This document shows, one piece after another, positions 37,796-50,910 of a DNA stretch of 64,000 nt. Under the pieces are notes generated by a model. That model worked only from the letters and a program-made list of their open reading frames with translations. It was not told where the DNA came from and made no database searches. The DNA comes from Casuarius casuarius. Its lineage: Eukaryota; Chordata; Aves; Casuariiformes; Casuariidae. Location of the stretch: the NCBI GenBank assembly GCA_003342895.1, contig PTFA01000277.1:801288-865287 (forward strand), written 5' to 3'. Numbering within the stretch: the stretch's first letter is position 1; the number at the start of each line of letters is the position of its first letter. The position numbers and the translations under genes are program-made.

Positions 37796-40700
37796 TGGTA
37801 CTTACCTTCCCTGTCTCTGAACCAAGTCAGCTTGCCAAACTGACTGTTTGCTTGTTCTTGCTGGGTTAATTATTAGTTTTTACTGAGCTGAGTGAAACTC
37901 CAAGTAGGGCACACAAGCACCACACATGCCCCAGGGAAACAGAAGTGTGCAGCTGAGCATGGGGAAGGAGACTGGGGGAGTCGAACTGTCCCTTTTGTAG
38001 GCAGTGAACTATTAACTTAGTCCACCTTGGGAAATCAGAAAGATCACCCGCTTTCTCCCTTATCCACCTGACACATTGCTTTTTCCTGGCAATGTGTGTG
38101 TGAGGGATTCATTCTCGATGCCTGCCTTAAGGCTCAGGTTTGCACCCCTAAGAGGTTCCCTGTTACAGAACTTCCTTCCTAAAGCCTGTGAGCTCTTGCA
38201 GCTAAACCCTCCTTAGAAAGCTTAGAGGAGTTTTTCTCTCTTAATATTTTTCTGGTTTCCCGTTCTGTGAGAAATAATGCTTATTTTAATGAAGAAAGGT
38301 GTTTCACTTTTTTGGATGTGCCAACACCTCTTTGTTAGATTAACAACTCCTCCCCTCAAGGAAGAGCAGTGCCCTCCTGCCTCCTTTCTCCTGCTTTTGT
38401 GCCTCATTGATTTGTTTCAGTATGAAATGTGTCTTATCCTAGTCTGTACGTTCTGTATGTATCTGGAGATTGTAAGTTATTCTTGATAAGCCCTCCATAT
38501 GGAATAAATGTACGTAGCTCACCATTGGCTCTTGGTTGAGACTAAACATAAAGGTATAATTAGCCAAGCTGGGAAAACAGTGGGTTTTCCAGAAATACGC
38601 TGTAACTGAATAGCACATGCCTTGTCTATGAGCTACATGCTGGCAGTTTCCAACAGCAACGTGATAGTTATCAAGTTAGCATAGAGTGATCTACGAGTCT
38701 CTGCTGTACTTAGTTACGTTGATATTAGCAGAAAATCAGGGTGTCCAAACCTGACGCTAGGATAACCAGTAAACGCTGTCCTTTCAGAGGTGGTCATTTC
38801 TTGTTTGAATTGGCAGTATCTGGCACAGAGGACAATAGAAAAAATTTGTTGAAGAGTACTTGTTACTTAATGCAAATCAGGTTTGAAGATTACTCAGAAG
38901 AAAGGATTGTGTGTGGCCTTTCTGCCATGGAATTAAAAAGAAAATCCTTCAAAATCCGTATTTCAAGTGTATTTTGTTCTGAATTGGGATCTTTATTGTG
39001 ATTCAAGTGATGACTGCTATTTGCAAGAAAGGAAACATGAAATACAGCATATACAAAAACATTACTTGGTAGAATTGCAACGAGAAACCATCACTGTGAC
39101 TGTTTTTATTGAGCAGAGTCAAAATTTGAGGAAGGCACACAGGTAGTATTTTATAGACTACCTTTTAAACAGAAATACTAGGTATTAATAGAAATATTAG
39201 AGGTTTATGGAATATAATTAGTAATATGTTGTCATTGTTTACTTCTTTAAAATTAATAAATAGGCAAAAGTAACAACTGATGTCTGGCACTGGACTTCAT
39301 AAGTCACTGTTTCTTGTTTTCTGTAAGGTAGTCTGAGTGCCACAGAAGTTCAGCAATTTACAGAATCACCTCTCTTAGCATGATTAATGATTCCTCATAA
39401 CCCACCTGTCTAAAATGGAGTGATGTTATACACTGTTGCAGATAATAATTGTCATGCCCTTTGTCATTAACTGTGTGCCTTATATCTTTTGCAACAGATA
39501 ATATCTCTTATCTGTGCATTGGTTAAATTGAAGAAGTAGCTAAAAGACTCCAACAGCAGCATGTTGTGAAATGATTGGCAAGCCTGTCTGCTCTGAAAAA
39601 TCATGTGTAAGGAGTGACATTTTTCGATATTGCCGTTATTTCTTTGGGGTAAACTAGAAATAGATTTTTTATATTTCTCTTTGGAGGCCTTGTAGTATTT
39701 TCTTAGAAATAATGTTATTGTAGCCACACTAATCTAAGAAACAACAGTAACTAGTTAAGGGGTTGTAGTCCTAAGAGCTGTCTTCCTTTTTTCAGCTATA
39801 ATAGCTGATCTAATTAAAGCTTTTATCCCCACAAAAATATGTTTGCTTAAACAAAATTCTAGAAATATTTATAATTCCTGATGATATTGTGAAATCTTTA
39901 TCCTGGTAGATTTGCAGTATTGGTGAGTTAAACAGGCAAAACTGTTGTTTTCAGGTAAAGGAGAGCTGGCAGCTGTTGTGAGCTGATGAACGATGGAGCG
40001 AGGGAATAACTTCTCCTTTCAGAGAGACATGTTTGCTTTGCTGCTCTCAGTTTTCTGAGGATGAGTAGGAGCCTGCTACTGGTTCCTACCGGAAGCAGAT
40101 TATTACCCCAGGGGATTGGCCTTGCTTTGCTGAGCAGCTCGTTGTCATAGAGGAGCAAAAAGTTGATCTCAACAAGGAGGTCTCACCTCTGTCGTCTCTT
40201 AGGGCCTGGCACTTCCCTTGCAGCTCTGCATGACCCTGGGTGTTGTACATGGTACAGGATTGCTAGGCAGGACTAATGAAACAGTTGAAGTTTTTTGCAC
40301 ACCATTAACTTTCATATTTCTCCTCCACTCCTCCTGTAGTGGACCTGTACTGGTCTTCTCCTGTTAACATTAGTGTTTAGCTTAGATTTTTGTCTGAGGG
40401 AGGCTGTGGGGTCTTTATGGAAGCTTTTGAAGATCTCTGCCCTGTAATACAGCTAGAATTTCACTGTCATATACCCAAAGTTACATGATTGATGTCCTCA
40501 AAGCATTGTTATAGTTGCATGGTGGGTGTGACACACTTGGCCAGTTGACGAAGGAAGGGCTGAAGTTAGAGAAGGATGCAGATGACATTCCCTTGAACAT
40601 ATGAAAAAAGGGAAGTCTTATAACAGGAGCTGTCATCTGCAACATGGGGGGCGGCAATTCTGCTCTTAACACTGATAGAACTGAAATGAGTGATGCAGTT

Positions 40701-41449
40701 CAGGTTTCTGTATCTTCATAAACATTGACAAAGTTTGGCTTTTCCATGTCTGGAGAAAAAGTGCCATTTGGCAAAAGGTCATACATTCAGATTATTTGCC
40801 TGGCTTTTATTAGGATATGAACAGCTCCGGTGGAATACTACCACTAGCCCAGAGAGTTACTACAACTTAATTAAAATAAGGAGGACAAAGGAGAAGTAAC
40901 TAGGAGAACTAGTGCTTTTAGATTTTGTTTTGACAACTACTTCAGGGTGGAAGTTTAACTTTTTTAGTCTTGTTTGTTATTATAGTACAGAGCCTGCATA
41001 TATCTATGATATAGATCTATAGGCCAGCCTGTAAATCTTGAGTCATGCATTGCTTGTGAACAGCTGGAATATGATCCTGCCCTTGGTATTCCCCTTGACT
41101 GGGAATGGGGATGAATCACCAGCTGCAGGAGGAATTAACTGTGCAGGAGTTTGGATTGCTGTGAGATCTAGCTCCATGCACAGGACAACATTACACCGTA
41201 GTGGGCCTGTGGGATTACTAGAAAGCCATTGTCATCTCCTGCCTATGAACGTCTTACCTTCCCTTCAGTTCTGTAAGGCTGACTCTTGGCCAGGTGAAGC
41301 TTTTTATATGTAGTTCCAAGGTCAGGATGGCTGTTTGCTCCTTTGTCCAAGTAGTACAAACATTCTGTTGCAGAAATAATGCAACAGGACATGCTGCCTC
41401 CAAGAAGTTTTCATGTGGCATCAAAGAACTTTTTGCTCCAGTAAAAGAA
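37796..41449 (+). other. CTNNA3: CTNNA3 intron, nothing recognised
   Basis: Mixed AT-rich sequence with a slightly GC-richer patch around 37.8-38.2 kb. No repeat family, RNA gene or exon could be supported. Confidence 0.55.
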
Positions 41450-43495
41450 AAAGGTAACTAGTGGATTTTAATAGTTAAGGAGAGGGTGAAATTCTGAGCA
41501 TTGAAAGTAATCTGGGAAGAAATATCAGGAGGAAATATGGATCATGATTCCAAAGAGAATAAGAAGTAAAACAGCAAAATCATTTATTAAGAAAAATGGC
41601 AATAGAGACAAGGGAATCAGGAGAGGGAACTTTTAATGGAAGAAGCTATTTAAAGCACAACAGCAAACTTCTATTAGAGTGGAGAGATAGGAAGCATAGT
41701 AAGAGTCTAATCTGCCTACATCAGGAGCTCTTTAGTGACTGGAAAATAAAATCACACACAATAAAGTCACACAGTGTACAAAAGACAAGCGTTTATTGTG
41801 GTTGCAGGCAGAAATGCAGAGGCGCAGAATGAGTTAAAACTAGCAGAGAATACAGAAAGCAAGAATAGAAGTTTCTACTAATGCATTATTAATAAGAGAA
41901 ACTAAGAAGGAAAATAAAGACCTTTCTAAATGGAGGACAGTTACTCAAAAATACTATAATTTTTCTATCTGCTTCAGTCCTCATATGAGCAGTTGTGAAT
42001 AAGTGCTTAATGTAGTTAATAAGACTAGTTTGAAACATGCCAGAAAGAAGAGGTTGAAAAATATTTAAGTTGCATGTGTTCAAGTGAACAGAGCCTGATT
42101 AAATTTCACTACTGAAAGAGTTTCTGAACCATTGGCCCTGATCTTAAAAAACTGGTGAAGAAAGAGTGATTTGCAAGTAAAGGAAAAGCAAAACTTATCT
42201 TCTTAAAACTAGGGGATATATAGATCAATCTCGTTGTAACTCTGATAATCAGCAAGATGCTGTAGGAAGTCCTGAGATGATCAGTTAATGGAAATCCTCA
42301 GGATAAGAAGATGGTGATAAACAGCCAGCATTAATTTTCAAAGTATATGATGTCAAATACCTCTAGTTTTTCTTGTTTAACAGAATAGCCGGCTAGTGCA
42401 TAAAAGGGAAGCAGTAAATGTAGTGTAACATTTAACAGGATGTTTCATACTGTCAAGAGGAAACCTGAGAAGGATGGTTAAAATAGTACTAAGTGGAAGT
42501 ATACTCAACAGTGTCTTGGGGAATCATTATTTACATTATTGTGGGTCAACTTGGGATAGTTAAATAAAATGTGATTCTGCAAAGGCTGGCCTGGGTCCAA
42601 GTGTATTAAATATTTTCATTAATAAGGTGGCTGAGGGAATAAAGAGTAGACTTATTGAGTGTCTGGATGATGCTACCCTGGCAAGAGCTACAAGTACTTT
42701 ATAGGGATGCTAGTAGAATTCACATTTTTATGATAGTTTGGAGAAATGATCTGAAATCAGCCAGATGAAATTTGATAAGAACAAGTGCAAACGATCACCC
42801 TTAGGAAGGAGAAGTCAGCCGAATAAGTATAAATACAGAATTACTGGCTAAGCAACAGTACTGTTGGAAAGGCATTGGGAACTGTAGAGAATTACAGATA
42901 GAATGGACTGGCAATGGGATTCTTTTCTAAGAAAAGACAAATCTTGTGTTGGGATGACCTCTTCCTACCTGTGTGGAAGATCTGCTCTGCTCTGCTTAGG
43001 GCTCACCTTAGTATCTACTTTTGGGCATTATGGTTTAGGAATAACGTAGCCAAACAAGGGGAATGAAATAAAACAAGGTTTTTAGAACACATAATAAGAA
43101 GCTGACTTGACTAAATTTGTGTTTAGGGAGGAAAAGATGAAGCAGAAGAGGAACACAATAAGATTTTCAAATAAAGAAGAGGATTTTTAAGGTGCATAGT
43201 GTTAAGTTATTCCCCAATATCTGCTAAAAGTAAGACAAACTTAATTTGCAAAAGTGGAAATTTGTTCAATGTTAGGTTAAAATTGACCACAGAAATGGGT
43301 AGACATGGGAACAGGTTACCTTGGGAGACTGTGGAGATTTGCTTGTCGACACTGTTAGAGACAGTTAGACTGGTTAGACAAAAATCTGTTGGCTGCTCTA
43401 GCGATGTTTGGTGCTGTTGCAGAGTGGTCAGGATGGAAAGAGTGACTGTGAGGGCCCTTCTAGCCCCACAGTTCTGTGATTTTTGTAAGAGTGAT
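41450..43495 (+). repeat. Long, old CR1 LINE copy (ORF2 region to near the 3' end)
   Basis: Degenerate CR1 across about 2 kb. Phrases include 'actaaatggaggacagttactc'-like text near 41920, 'ttcagtcctcatat' near 41975, a degraded reverse-transcriptase segment near 42590-42680 (equivalent of the INDL..DDATLA motif: 'ttcattaataaggtggctgag', 'gatgatgctaccctggcaa') and a tail ending 'agggcccttctagccccacag' then 'ttctgtgatttttgtaag'. It has many stops and small indels and is AT-shifted relative to the younger copies. The 5' limit is uncertain by a few hundred bases. It is incapable of coding. Confidence 0.75.
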
Positions 43496-44424
43496 ATTCC
43501 AAGTCTGCAGTGTGCATTTTCTTACCACAAATTGTTTTTTTCCTAGGTTAGTGTAGGATGTGCAGTGGCAAAAATTGGACCTAAATTTGGTGGGGCTTTT
43601 TAGACTGTCACATTATCTAGAGAGAAAAATCTGTCCCTTGTACAATTTTGCATGTTAAATTTCATTCAGTATCTGGGAAGGGTGGATGTATAAAAGAAGT
43701 CATTAATAATAGGTGTATATATGCTAGGAGTCTTCTTCCTCATGAGGTGCTTGCATTTAATAATGATTCAGCTTATCATATCAGTAGGATTTTTTTACCC
43801 TGCCAAATTTATAACTACATTAGAAAGATTTATCTAAATTTACTTTTCTAGAATCCAACTGGCAACTACACATTCTATGTTCTGTTCATAAACTGGAACT
43901 TAAGTACAAGAAATAGAAGATTGGAATTTTGCTGTACAAGATTAAAATTTTAGCAACCAGATTACATTTGTGTAATGTATTGTGTAATGTGAGCTGTTCT
44001 CTTGTATTAATATTTTCACTGAAAAAGGTTGATATGTGCTATAAAAACTACCAACAAAAGCCTTTCTAGAATTTGATTATATGGCATAAATACACAATAA
44101 TTTAACAGCATTAATATTAAACATATTAATTAACATTTAATATTTATCATTACTTATTTAATATTTATTCTTTGAGTAATAATTCAAGAAATTTCAGTAT
44201 ACCTGTTCCTAGTGGTTTTGTGTAAGAGAGAATATCACTTTGCTTTCTTTTGACTCTGGTCTGAAGAATGATTTACCTAATGTTTTGTCAGGCAGATGAA
44301 ACTCTCCTAGTAGTTTAGGCAGAGAAACAGCCAGTTTGACAGACCTTGTGTGATGGGCGGTTGTGTTATTTAATGTTTTTGTCTCCAGTGTATTCTGTAT
44401 GTACTGTACATTATCCTATGTTAA

Positions 44425-44935
44425 AAATAGCAAGACAGTGCATTGATCGACCTGTTTTTGTCGTTCTGGTTGCTGCACTTTGGATTTGAGGTAGCTCTGC
44501 AAGTCCAAGGAGGTTGCTGCCACCTGTGAGGGAGGTGTTTGGAGGGCAGAGCTGGCCTGGGCACAGCTGGGCGGCGGGAGGCAGCCGTGTGCCCGTGTGC
44601 CTGGAGAGAGTGGACCTCCAGCCGTGGCTCACGTGAAATTTGGAGGGAGGAAGCTTCCCTAAGGCTCTAGAGAAGGCCCTGCGAGCTTGCTGCAAGCCAG
44701 GAGGCTGCTGTACGTGTTGGAGTAGGAAGCAAGAAGAGAGCATGTTACCCTTTTTGTAAAGAGGCAGAGGAGGGAGAGGTAACTATTTTCAAACCTTTTT
44801 ATATATTCCGAGTCACTTGGCACATCTGAGCTTTCTTTCTCAGAGGCTCACCTTGTTCAAGTTTAGAAATCTTTCTGTTCTTGTAAACAGTAAGCCATAA
44901 TAAACACAGCTTTAGAGACTGGGAACACTTTTACC
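44425..44935 (+). mobile_element. GC-rich LTR-like block A
   Basis: A GC-rich stretch (44480-44720) followed by a purine-rich tract, then AATAAA at 44899-44904 in the context AATAAACACAGCTTTAGAGA. Block B, 1.4 kb downstream, ends in very similar text, which suggests two members of one LTR family in the same orientation. A short match to a tRNA-His-like primer site (TGGTGCCGT, near 44955) follows but is too short to trust. Boundaries are approximate. No coding sequence is recognised. Confidence 0.3.
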
Positions 44936-45894
44936 ACCATGTGAAAGCGAAACTTGGTGCCGTTCCATCTCAAGGGTCCTGCTGGCGCAGGGACCTGTCA
45001 CACCACGCTACTTTGAGATCTGGCATGCCAAATGAGCAGGAGATTTGTGAAGGTGCCATTGTGAGGGTGATGATGACATTTTGTGTAACTAATTGGGGTG
45101 CTGCCCTCTCCATGAGCTTCTGCTAAATGTCAGCTAAATTTCTTGTAGAAAAGCTGATTGTGGAAGCATGTCTGTAAAAACACCACCATGAAAACTGGAG
45201 CAGGGCATCATGCTTTGAATGTTGAAAATACAACTCCTGTTGTCAGCTGAAAAGTCCTTTTGTAGTACATGATGATGTTTCATAGACTGGAATATAACAA
45301 AACCCAGAATATATATTTGCTTAATACTGGGTAGGAATCATGCAAATATAAGCTATTAGACAGCTTTGTGATTCTTCCAGAACTTTTACTGGAGCTTTAT
45401 GCTACACACCGATGGATTTCCTCTAGAATAGATTGTAGTTCTTTCATCTGCTCTAGTTGAAGAAGCTTCGGGGGGTTTTTATAATTAGGTTTGGTTGTTT
45501 TATATGAAGAATAGCTTCATTATGAGTTGAACTGACCTTTTTCCAATAAGCTTGAGAATCTAAAAACATACCATCAAATATGACTATTTTATGTGATATA
45601 TTTCAAAGTTTTTCCAGAGTTGAAATGAAAATTGCTGACACAAAGGAAATAAAAATGATTGATGGACTGTTTACACTTGACCAGCTGCTAATGAATTCTC
45701 ATTCAATACCTTGTTAGCTTTTGCTGAAGTAATACATAAGGCAAGTTAGAAAATAGCCTGAAGTTCATAAAAGTACAACAAAGAAAAATTTAACTTATTC
45801 TGACGTTTTTGATCTATGAACTATTATATAAATTGTGACTTTGTTGTTCTGGGATGATGTGATTGATAGTATCATTTTTCTCTTTGATTGTTTA

Positions 45895-46325
45895 CTGAAC
45901 ATTACTCTACGTTCGGTTTTGGCTTGGAGGCGGGGGAAGGCTGCTTGCTTGCCTTGGTGGTTCCTCCTTTAGGTGGGGCTTTCCNCAAGGAAGAGAGGTT
46001 GTGCTTCCTTTGGGAATGGCAGAGCATGCTCAGCTGGGAGGAATTTCTGGAGTTTTCAAAGCTAGGACCCATCCTCTCTCTGGAGGAGACTTCAGAGAAA
46101 GAGGAGAGTTTTCCTGGGGATCTGAGGGGTGTGGATTTGCATCTTGAAAACCCCCTGAAAATACTTAACCTCAGAACAAGTTTGAAGGAGAGGGTATGAG
46201 AAGAGCAGGGGAGGGATTGGCTGACTAACACGTGGATTTTTAATTTCTTTTATCCGGCAGGACAGAGTTTTCACTCTTTCAGGATTGTGTTGCAATAAAA
46301 CATAGCTTTAGTGATTCAAAGGCTT
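45895..46325 (+). mobile_element. GC-rich LTR-like block B
   Basis: Starts with GC- and purine-rich sequence and ends with AATAAA at 46294-46299 in the context AATAAAACATAGCTTTAGTGA, closely similar to block A. The open frames crossing it on both strands (up to about 105 codons) look like products of base composition and resemble no protein I know. N at 45985. Other explanations are an old non-LTR repeat or a former exon. Confidence 0.3.
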
Positions 46326-49300
46326 TTTGAGTCTTTTTAAGGAGAAGGTGGAAGAATTCCACCTTGGTTCTGTAGAGCTATTCTAAGACTGTGGTCAGTG
46401 CCATTGTATGCTGAATATAGAGAATCCCATATTTATTGTAGTGTCTTATAAACTCCTTTGAGAAATACTCTTCACATTATTGCTAAAATACAGTTTTGTT
46501 TATATCTATTTTTAAGTGAAATTGTGTGATGTTTTTGATGTTTTCACACTTCCTTGGTGCAGTTTGGCTGTTATTTTCTGCTTTCACTGGCATTCATGCT
46601 GCAAGAAGGAAGAATTCCTGCAAGCCAGAAGGAATTTCATTGCTTCTGCACTGTGTAAGACTACAGAAGAAATTCAGGTTTCACCTATTCTGTTAAGGCC
46701 AAGCAAAACAGTAAAAGAAAAAGGTTATGTAAAAAAAGTTGGTGAATTCATTCCGTTTTCCTTCTTCCTTTTTTATCAATATTTTTTTTACAGCTGAAAT
46801 TTCTGACAAAGACTAAACTCTGTATGTCTCTCTTGGCCTCAAACTGTGTATTGTAACTGTCTGTAACTATTCAGAGCCTACGCAGTTTCTCCTTGTAGGA
46901 AGCCTTGTTACCCACAGGCAAATGTAATCTATCATCTTTTCCTTCAACAATTCCCCTTTGTCCTCTACCCCAAAAGAAATCAGAAAATATTTATAAGGTT
47001 CTGCAACCCACAAAATCTGCTTCATCATCCTTGAATCAAGTATATCTGATTGTAAAGCTATTATTTTAATATGAATTTCGGGAGCAGAGTGCCACAGGGT
47101 TTTTTTGTGTGCTGTTAGGAAAGGTGAAAACTGTGGGTTTTTTTTAACTGATTCAGTTTAGTAAAAGCCCATTTTATCAGAAGAACAATAATGCATCTAC
47201 TTTGAGATGTTCAGACAGAATCAAGTATTCAAGCTGAAATGGTACATTAACTCAGATAGTAGTGTCTTAATATATATTGTGTTACTATGCTATCCTGCTG
47301 ATGTAACATAGCATCTCACCTTTTTTTACTTCCATGGCAAATGAGGTCACCTGTAGAATCTAGATGTCATTGTGGACCATTCACTGCCCTCTCTCAGCAG
47401 ACTGCATCTGAATTGGGACCCATTAATGTGAACAAGCAGTTAAATTTGTGCCTTCCAGTTTTCATTACTTCCTGTTTGCTTGCTCAGTTTAATTTGCTAT
47501 TGTAATGGCTCCTTACGTAGCCTTGTTAAGTCCTTTGAAGTTCTTCAGAGTTGTTTCTAGCCTTGATGAATCTGAATAGTTCTGCATGATCTGCAGTGTT
47601 CTCCTTTGATATTTATCACTGTCTACCTGGTGGTTCGATCAAAAGATATAAGTAGTTGATTATAGAGGCACCTGTTAACATCGGGAACTTCAGAATATTT
47701 CAGTTAACCTTTCTTTTACACGCTTGAGTTACCTGTTACTTACCTTTTAATTTATAGTTGGATTTTGTCTACTTACTAGTTGATAAGATTTCTTAATATC
47801 CTGTTGGAAGGACTTTTTCAAAAGTCTTCGGAAGGTTAGTATTACTGTGTTTGTTTTTCTTCACTGTCTTATTTAAAATATTTGGGAGTTTAAGTCAAGA
47901 TTTTATTAGGGGCGAACATAAGTTCTTTGTTTCTTGAAAAAAAATGTGTGAAAGGATTTGTGTGTCTCAAACGTGAACTTGAGGATTGCTGAAGAGGTGA
48001 TAACTTAGAGAACTCTCTTAGCTTATATTTGGTTTTCTCTGTCCTGCTGTGATCTGTGCCTGTCTATTGCTCTTGCCGTTGGGCCTTTTTGCTGTACTTC
48101 CTTTTATGCCTGCCTGTCTTACTGTTTTCTCTCCTTCCTTTTTTTCACCATTTTGTTTATATATCTACCCCTTCTTCTATATAGAAAGAATTATTTTTTT
48201 TCCTGGTTGGATATATTTGGCAAAGTTTGGGTCAGAGAAGAAAATGTTCTTCAGTGAAATGCTAGATCATTTTCGGACAACTTTAATTGAGATTATTGTT
48301 TTCACCTGAGTAAGAACTGTAAACATCTCAAGAGTTGTTACTGACAGCTGTCACATTTTATCCTCATTCTTAATTGCTGATTTGCGTATTTCCCTCTCCA
48401 TTCCTGTCTGTCAGACAACTTTAAAACTTTGAAAAGGAGGAACTCATAAGATTTCAACTTAGTTGACTTGTTGATACTACATACACGTTAAAGATTTTTC
48501 TTTTATAACACTATAACACTTAGTTTTAAAAATTATTTTCCAAGGTTACCTTTATGACTGTGAGTCTTGGGGACTTTGCTGTTGATGGGAATGTGGACCA
48601 TGAAAGCATAGTAGACCTTTGACTGATGTTAATGGGCAGCATTATAAAACCTCATTGCCCTTTGTAATTGGATTCATTTTAATCTGAGCAATTTTTTTGT
48701 GTCCTTACATTACAAAAACCTTTGGTTTTGTATAATTCTGTCTTTGATTTCCTGTTCCACTTTCCTTGGTTTCCCTAAACTACTCTTAGGTGAAATAGGT
48801 CTTTACAAGTAAGAGTTATTTTTAATATAAAAGCACTTGATTAGTAGTTGAGGCTCTGATATTGAGGTATTTATTTACCCTCAAATCAATTAGAAAATCA
48901 AAATGTAAATGTTTACATACGTGGGCCTTGTCTACTTTGCGTTCTTTGTGGTCAGTTACTGTTTTAGTTTGTGTATATAAGGCCAGCTTTCTTATGCCTC
49001 TTACGAATATACGTTTGGACACTGACATATTGATAACTCAGATATACAGAAGACAATATTAGAGAAAATGGAATAAAGACATTTTGCATTTGGGAGGAAA
49101 TGTTTCTCCTGATAGCAAAAACTTGTAGCAGAAGCCTTTTTCATTCTCAGGTCATTTGCATGTGAGTAGTCAGTCCAGACTTAAATTTAATCCTTCTCCA
49201 TCTCCTATTTTACTTGCAGCCTTATTAGCCTGTAACTCCTTTTAAAACCTAGCCTTAAATGCCTTCTATTTTAGCTCCTTATCATTTTTGAGAATGTAGT

Positions 49301-49964
49301 TTTTTCCTGCAGTATGACTTAGTTGCATTCATAATGTTTATGTCCCTTTTCTTTACATGCCGTCTCAGAGCTAACATTGAATTGTCCGTGTATTTAAATC
49401 TCTTCAGGTTTTAGCTTGCAATGTGAGTGCTGTATTCCAGTAACTATTGTGTCTTTGTGGTATTAGAAGTGCCTTTATATATCATTTTCCCCATGAATTT
49501 TGTCATAGAAAAATTGAAACATGAAGTCTTACAGTATGTCATTAATACTTATTTCTGGAAGCACAAATTAATTTGTTCTTTCTGTGTGAATAATGTTGGC
49601 TTTTTAGTAAGATCTTTGTGTATTACATGAAGGAATCTTAGAATGTAATTTAGTTGTGCAAATGAACTGCAATAAGTATTTAATTTCAGTGGGTGTTTCT
49701 CTTGCTAAATTAAAAGCAGAACTTCACAAATCATGGGGTAAAATGCGCACAGGGAAGAAAAGAATGAACAAGACAAAAGTTCCAAGGCTTATGAATATGA
49801 GAGAAGAGATGCAATGCTAGATATTTAGTGAGACTGGAAACAATTTACATTTGAGCTGTCATTTTAAGTTTAAACCATGATGTTGATCCTGCAGCGCAGA
49901 ACAGAGGCGGATCTCTATGCCTGTTTGGGATCCAGTTGTATTCAGTGAGATTCCGTGTGGGCTA
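46326..49964 (+). other. CTNNA3: CTNNA3 intron, nothing recognised
   Basis: AT-rich sequence without recognised repeats. The part around 48600-48760 is repeat-free and could be conserved. No gene is supported. Confidence 0.55.
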
Positions 49965-50910
49965 TCACAGAATAGCTGGGGCTGGAAGGCACCTCTGGTG
50001 ACTGTCTAGTCCAGCTNCCCTGTTCAAAGCAGGGCCAGCTAGGTTGCCCAGGACCAGGTCCAGCTGGCTTTTGAGTATCTCCAAGGATGGGGACTCCACA
50101 ACGCCTCTGGGCAACCTGTTCCAGTGTTCAACCACCCGCAAAGTAAACAAGTGCTTCCTTAGGTTCAAGTGGAATTGCCAGCGTTTCAGTTTGAGCCCGT
50201 TGCCTCTCATCCTGTCCCCGGGAAGCACTGAGGAGAGTCTGGCTCCATCTTCTTTACACCCTCGCTGCAGATCTTTGTACACATTGGTAAGCTCCCCCAG
50301 GAGCCTTCTCTTCTCCCGGCTAAACACTCCCTGCTCCCTGCTCGGCCTCTCCTCATAGGAGAGGTGCTCCAGTCGCTTAATCATCTCTGCGGCCCTTTGC
50401 TGGACTTGCACCAGTGTGTCCGTCTCTCTCTCGTGCTGGGGAGCCCAGCACTGCACCCAGCACTGCAGGTGTGGCCTCCCCAGGGCTGAGTGGAGGGGCA
50501 GGATCACCAGCTCCCTCGACCTGCTGGTAGTGCTCGTCCTGATGCAGCCCAGGAGGCTGTTGGCCGCCTTTGCCGCAAGGGCACCTTGCTGCCTCATGGT
50601 CAGCCTGTTGTCTGCCAGGAACCCCAGCTCCTTCTCTGCAGAGCTGCTTTCCAGCAGGTCAGCCCCCAGCCTGTACTGGTGCNTGGGGTTATTCCTGCCC
50701 AGGTGCGGGGCTCTGCACTTCCCTTTGCTGAACTTCATGAGGTTCCTCTCTGCCTGTCTCCAGCCTGTTGAGGTCTCTCTGAATGGCAGCACAGCCCTCT
50801 GCTGTGTCAGCCACTCTTCCCAGTTTTGCATCATCTGTGAAATTGCTGAGGGTGCATTTGGTCAACAATTCAAGGAGTTGTTCACAGATCCGGTTGAATA
50901 TCATTTCCAG
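49965..50910 (-). repeat. CR1 LINE fragment, GC-rich 3' part including terminus
   Basis: Reverse-oriented CR1 that keeps the true 3' end on its low-coordinate side ('agctggggctggaaggcacctctgg', reverse complement of the CR1 terminus). On the - strand an open frame of 289 codons encodes part of the reverse-transcriptase C-terminal region: [38 protein letters not shown], then the AAEMIKRLEHLSYEERP and [14 protein letters not shown] tail. No start codon or catalytic domain is present, so this is a 5'-truncated copy. N occurs at 50017 and 50683. Confidence 0.93.

Noticed and set aside
44952..44962. Possible tRNA-His-type primer binding site after block A
   Set aside because: Only about nine bases agree, and the rest of the expected site and any internal retroviral sequence are absent.
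45888..46231. 103-109 codon frames on both strands
   Set aside because: They lie inside a probable LTR-like block and match nothing known.
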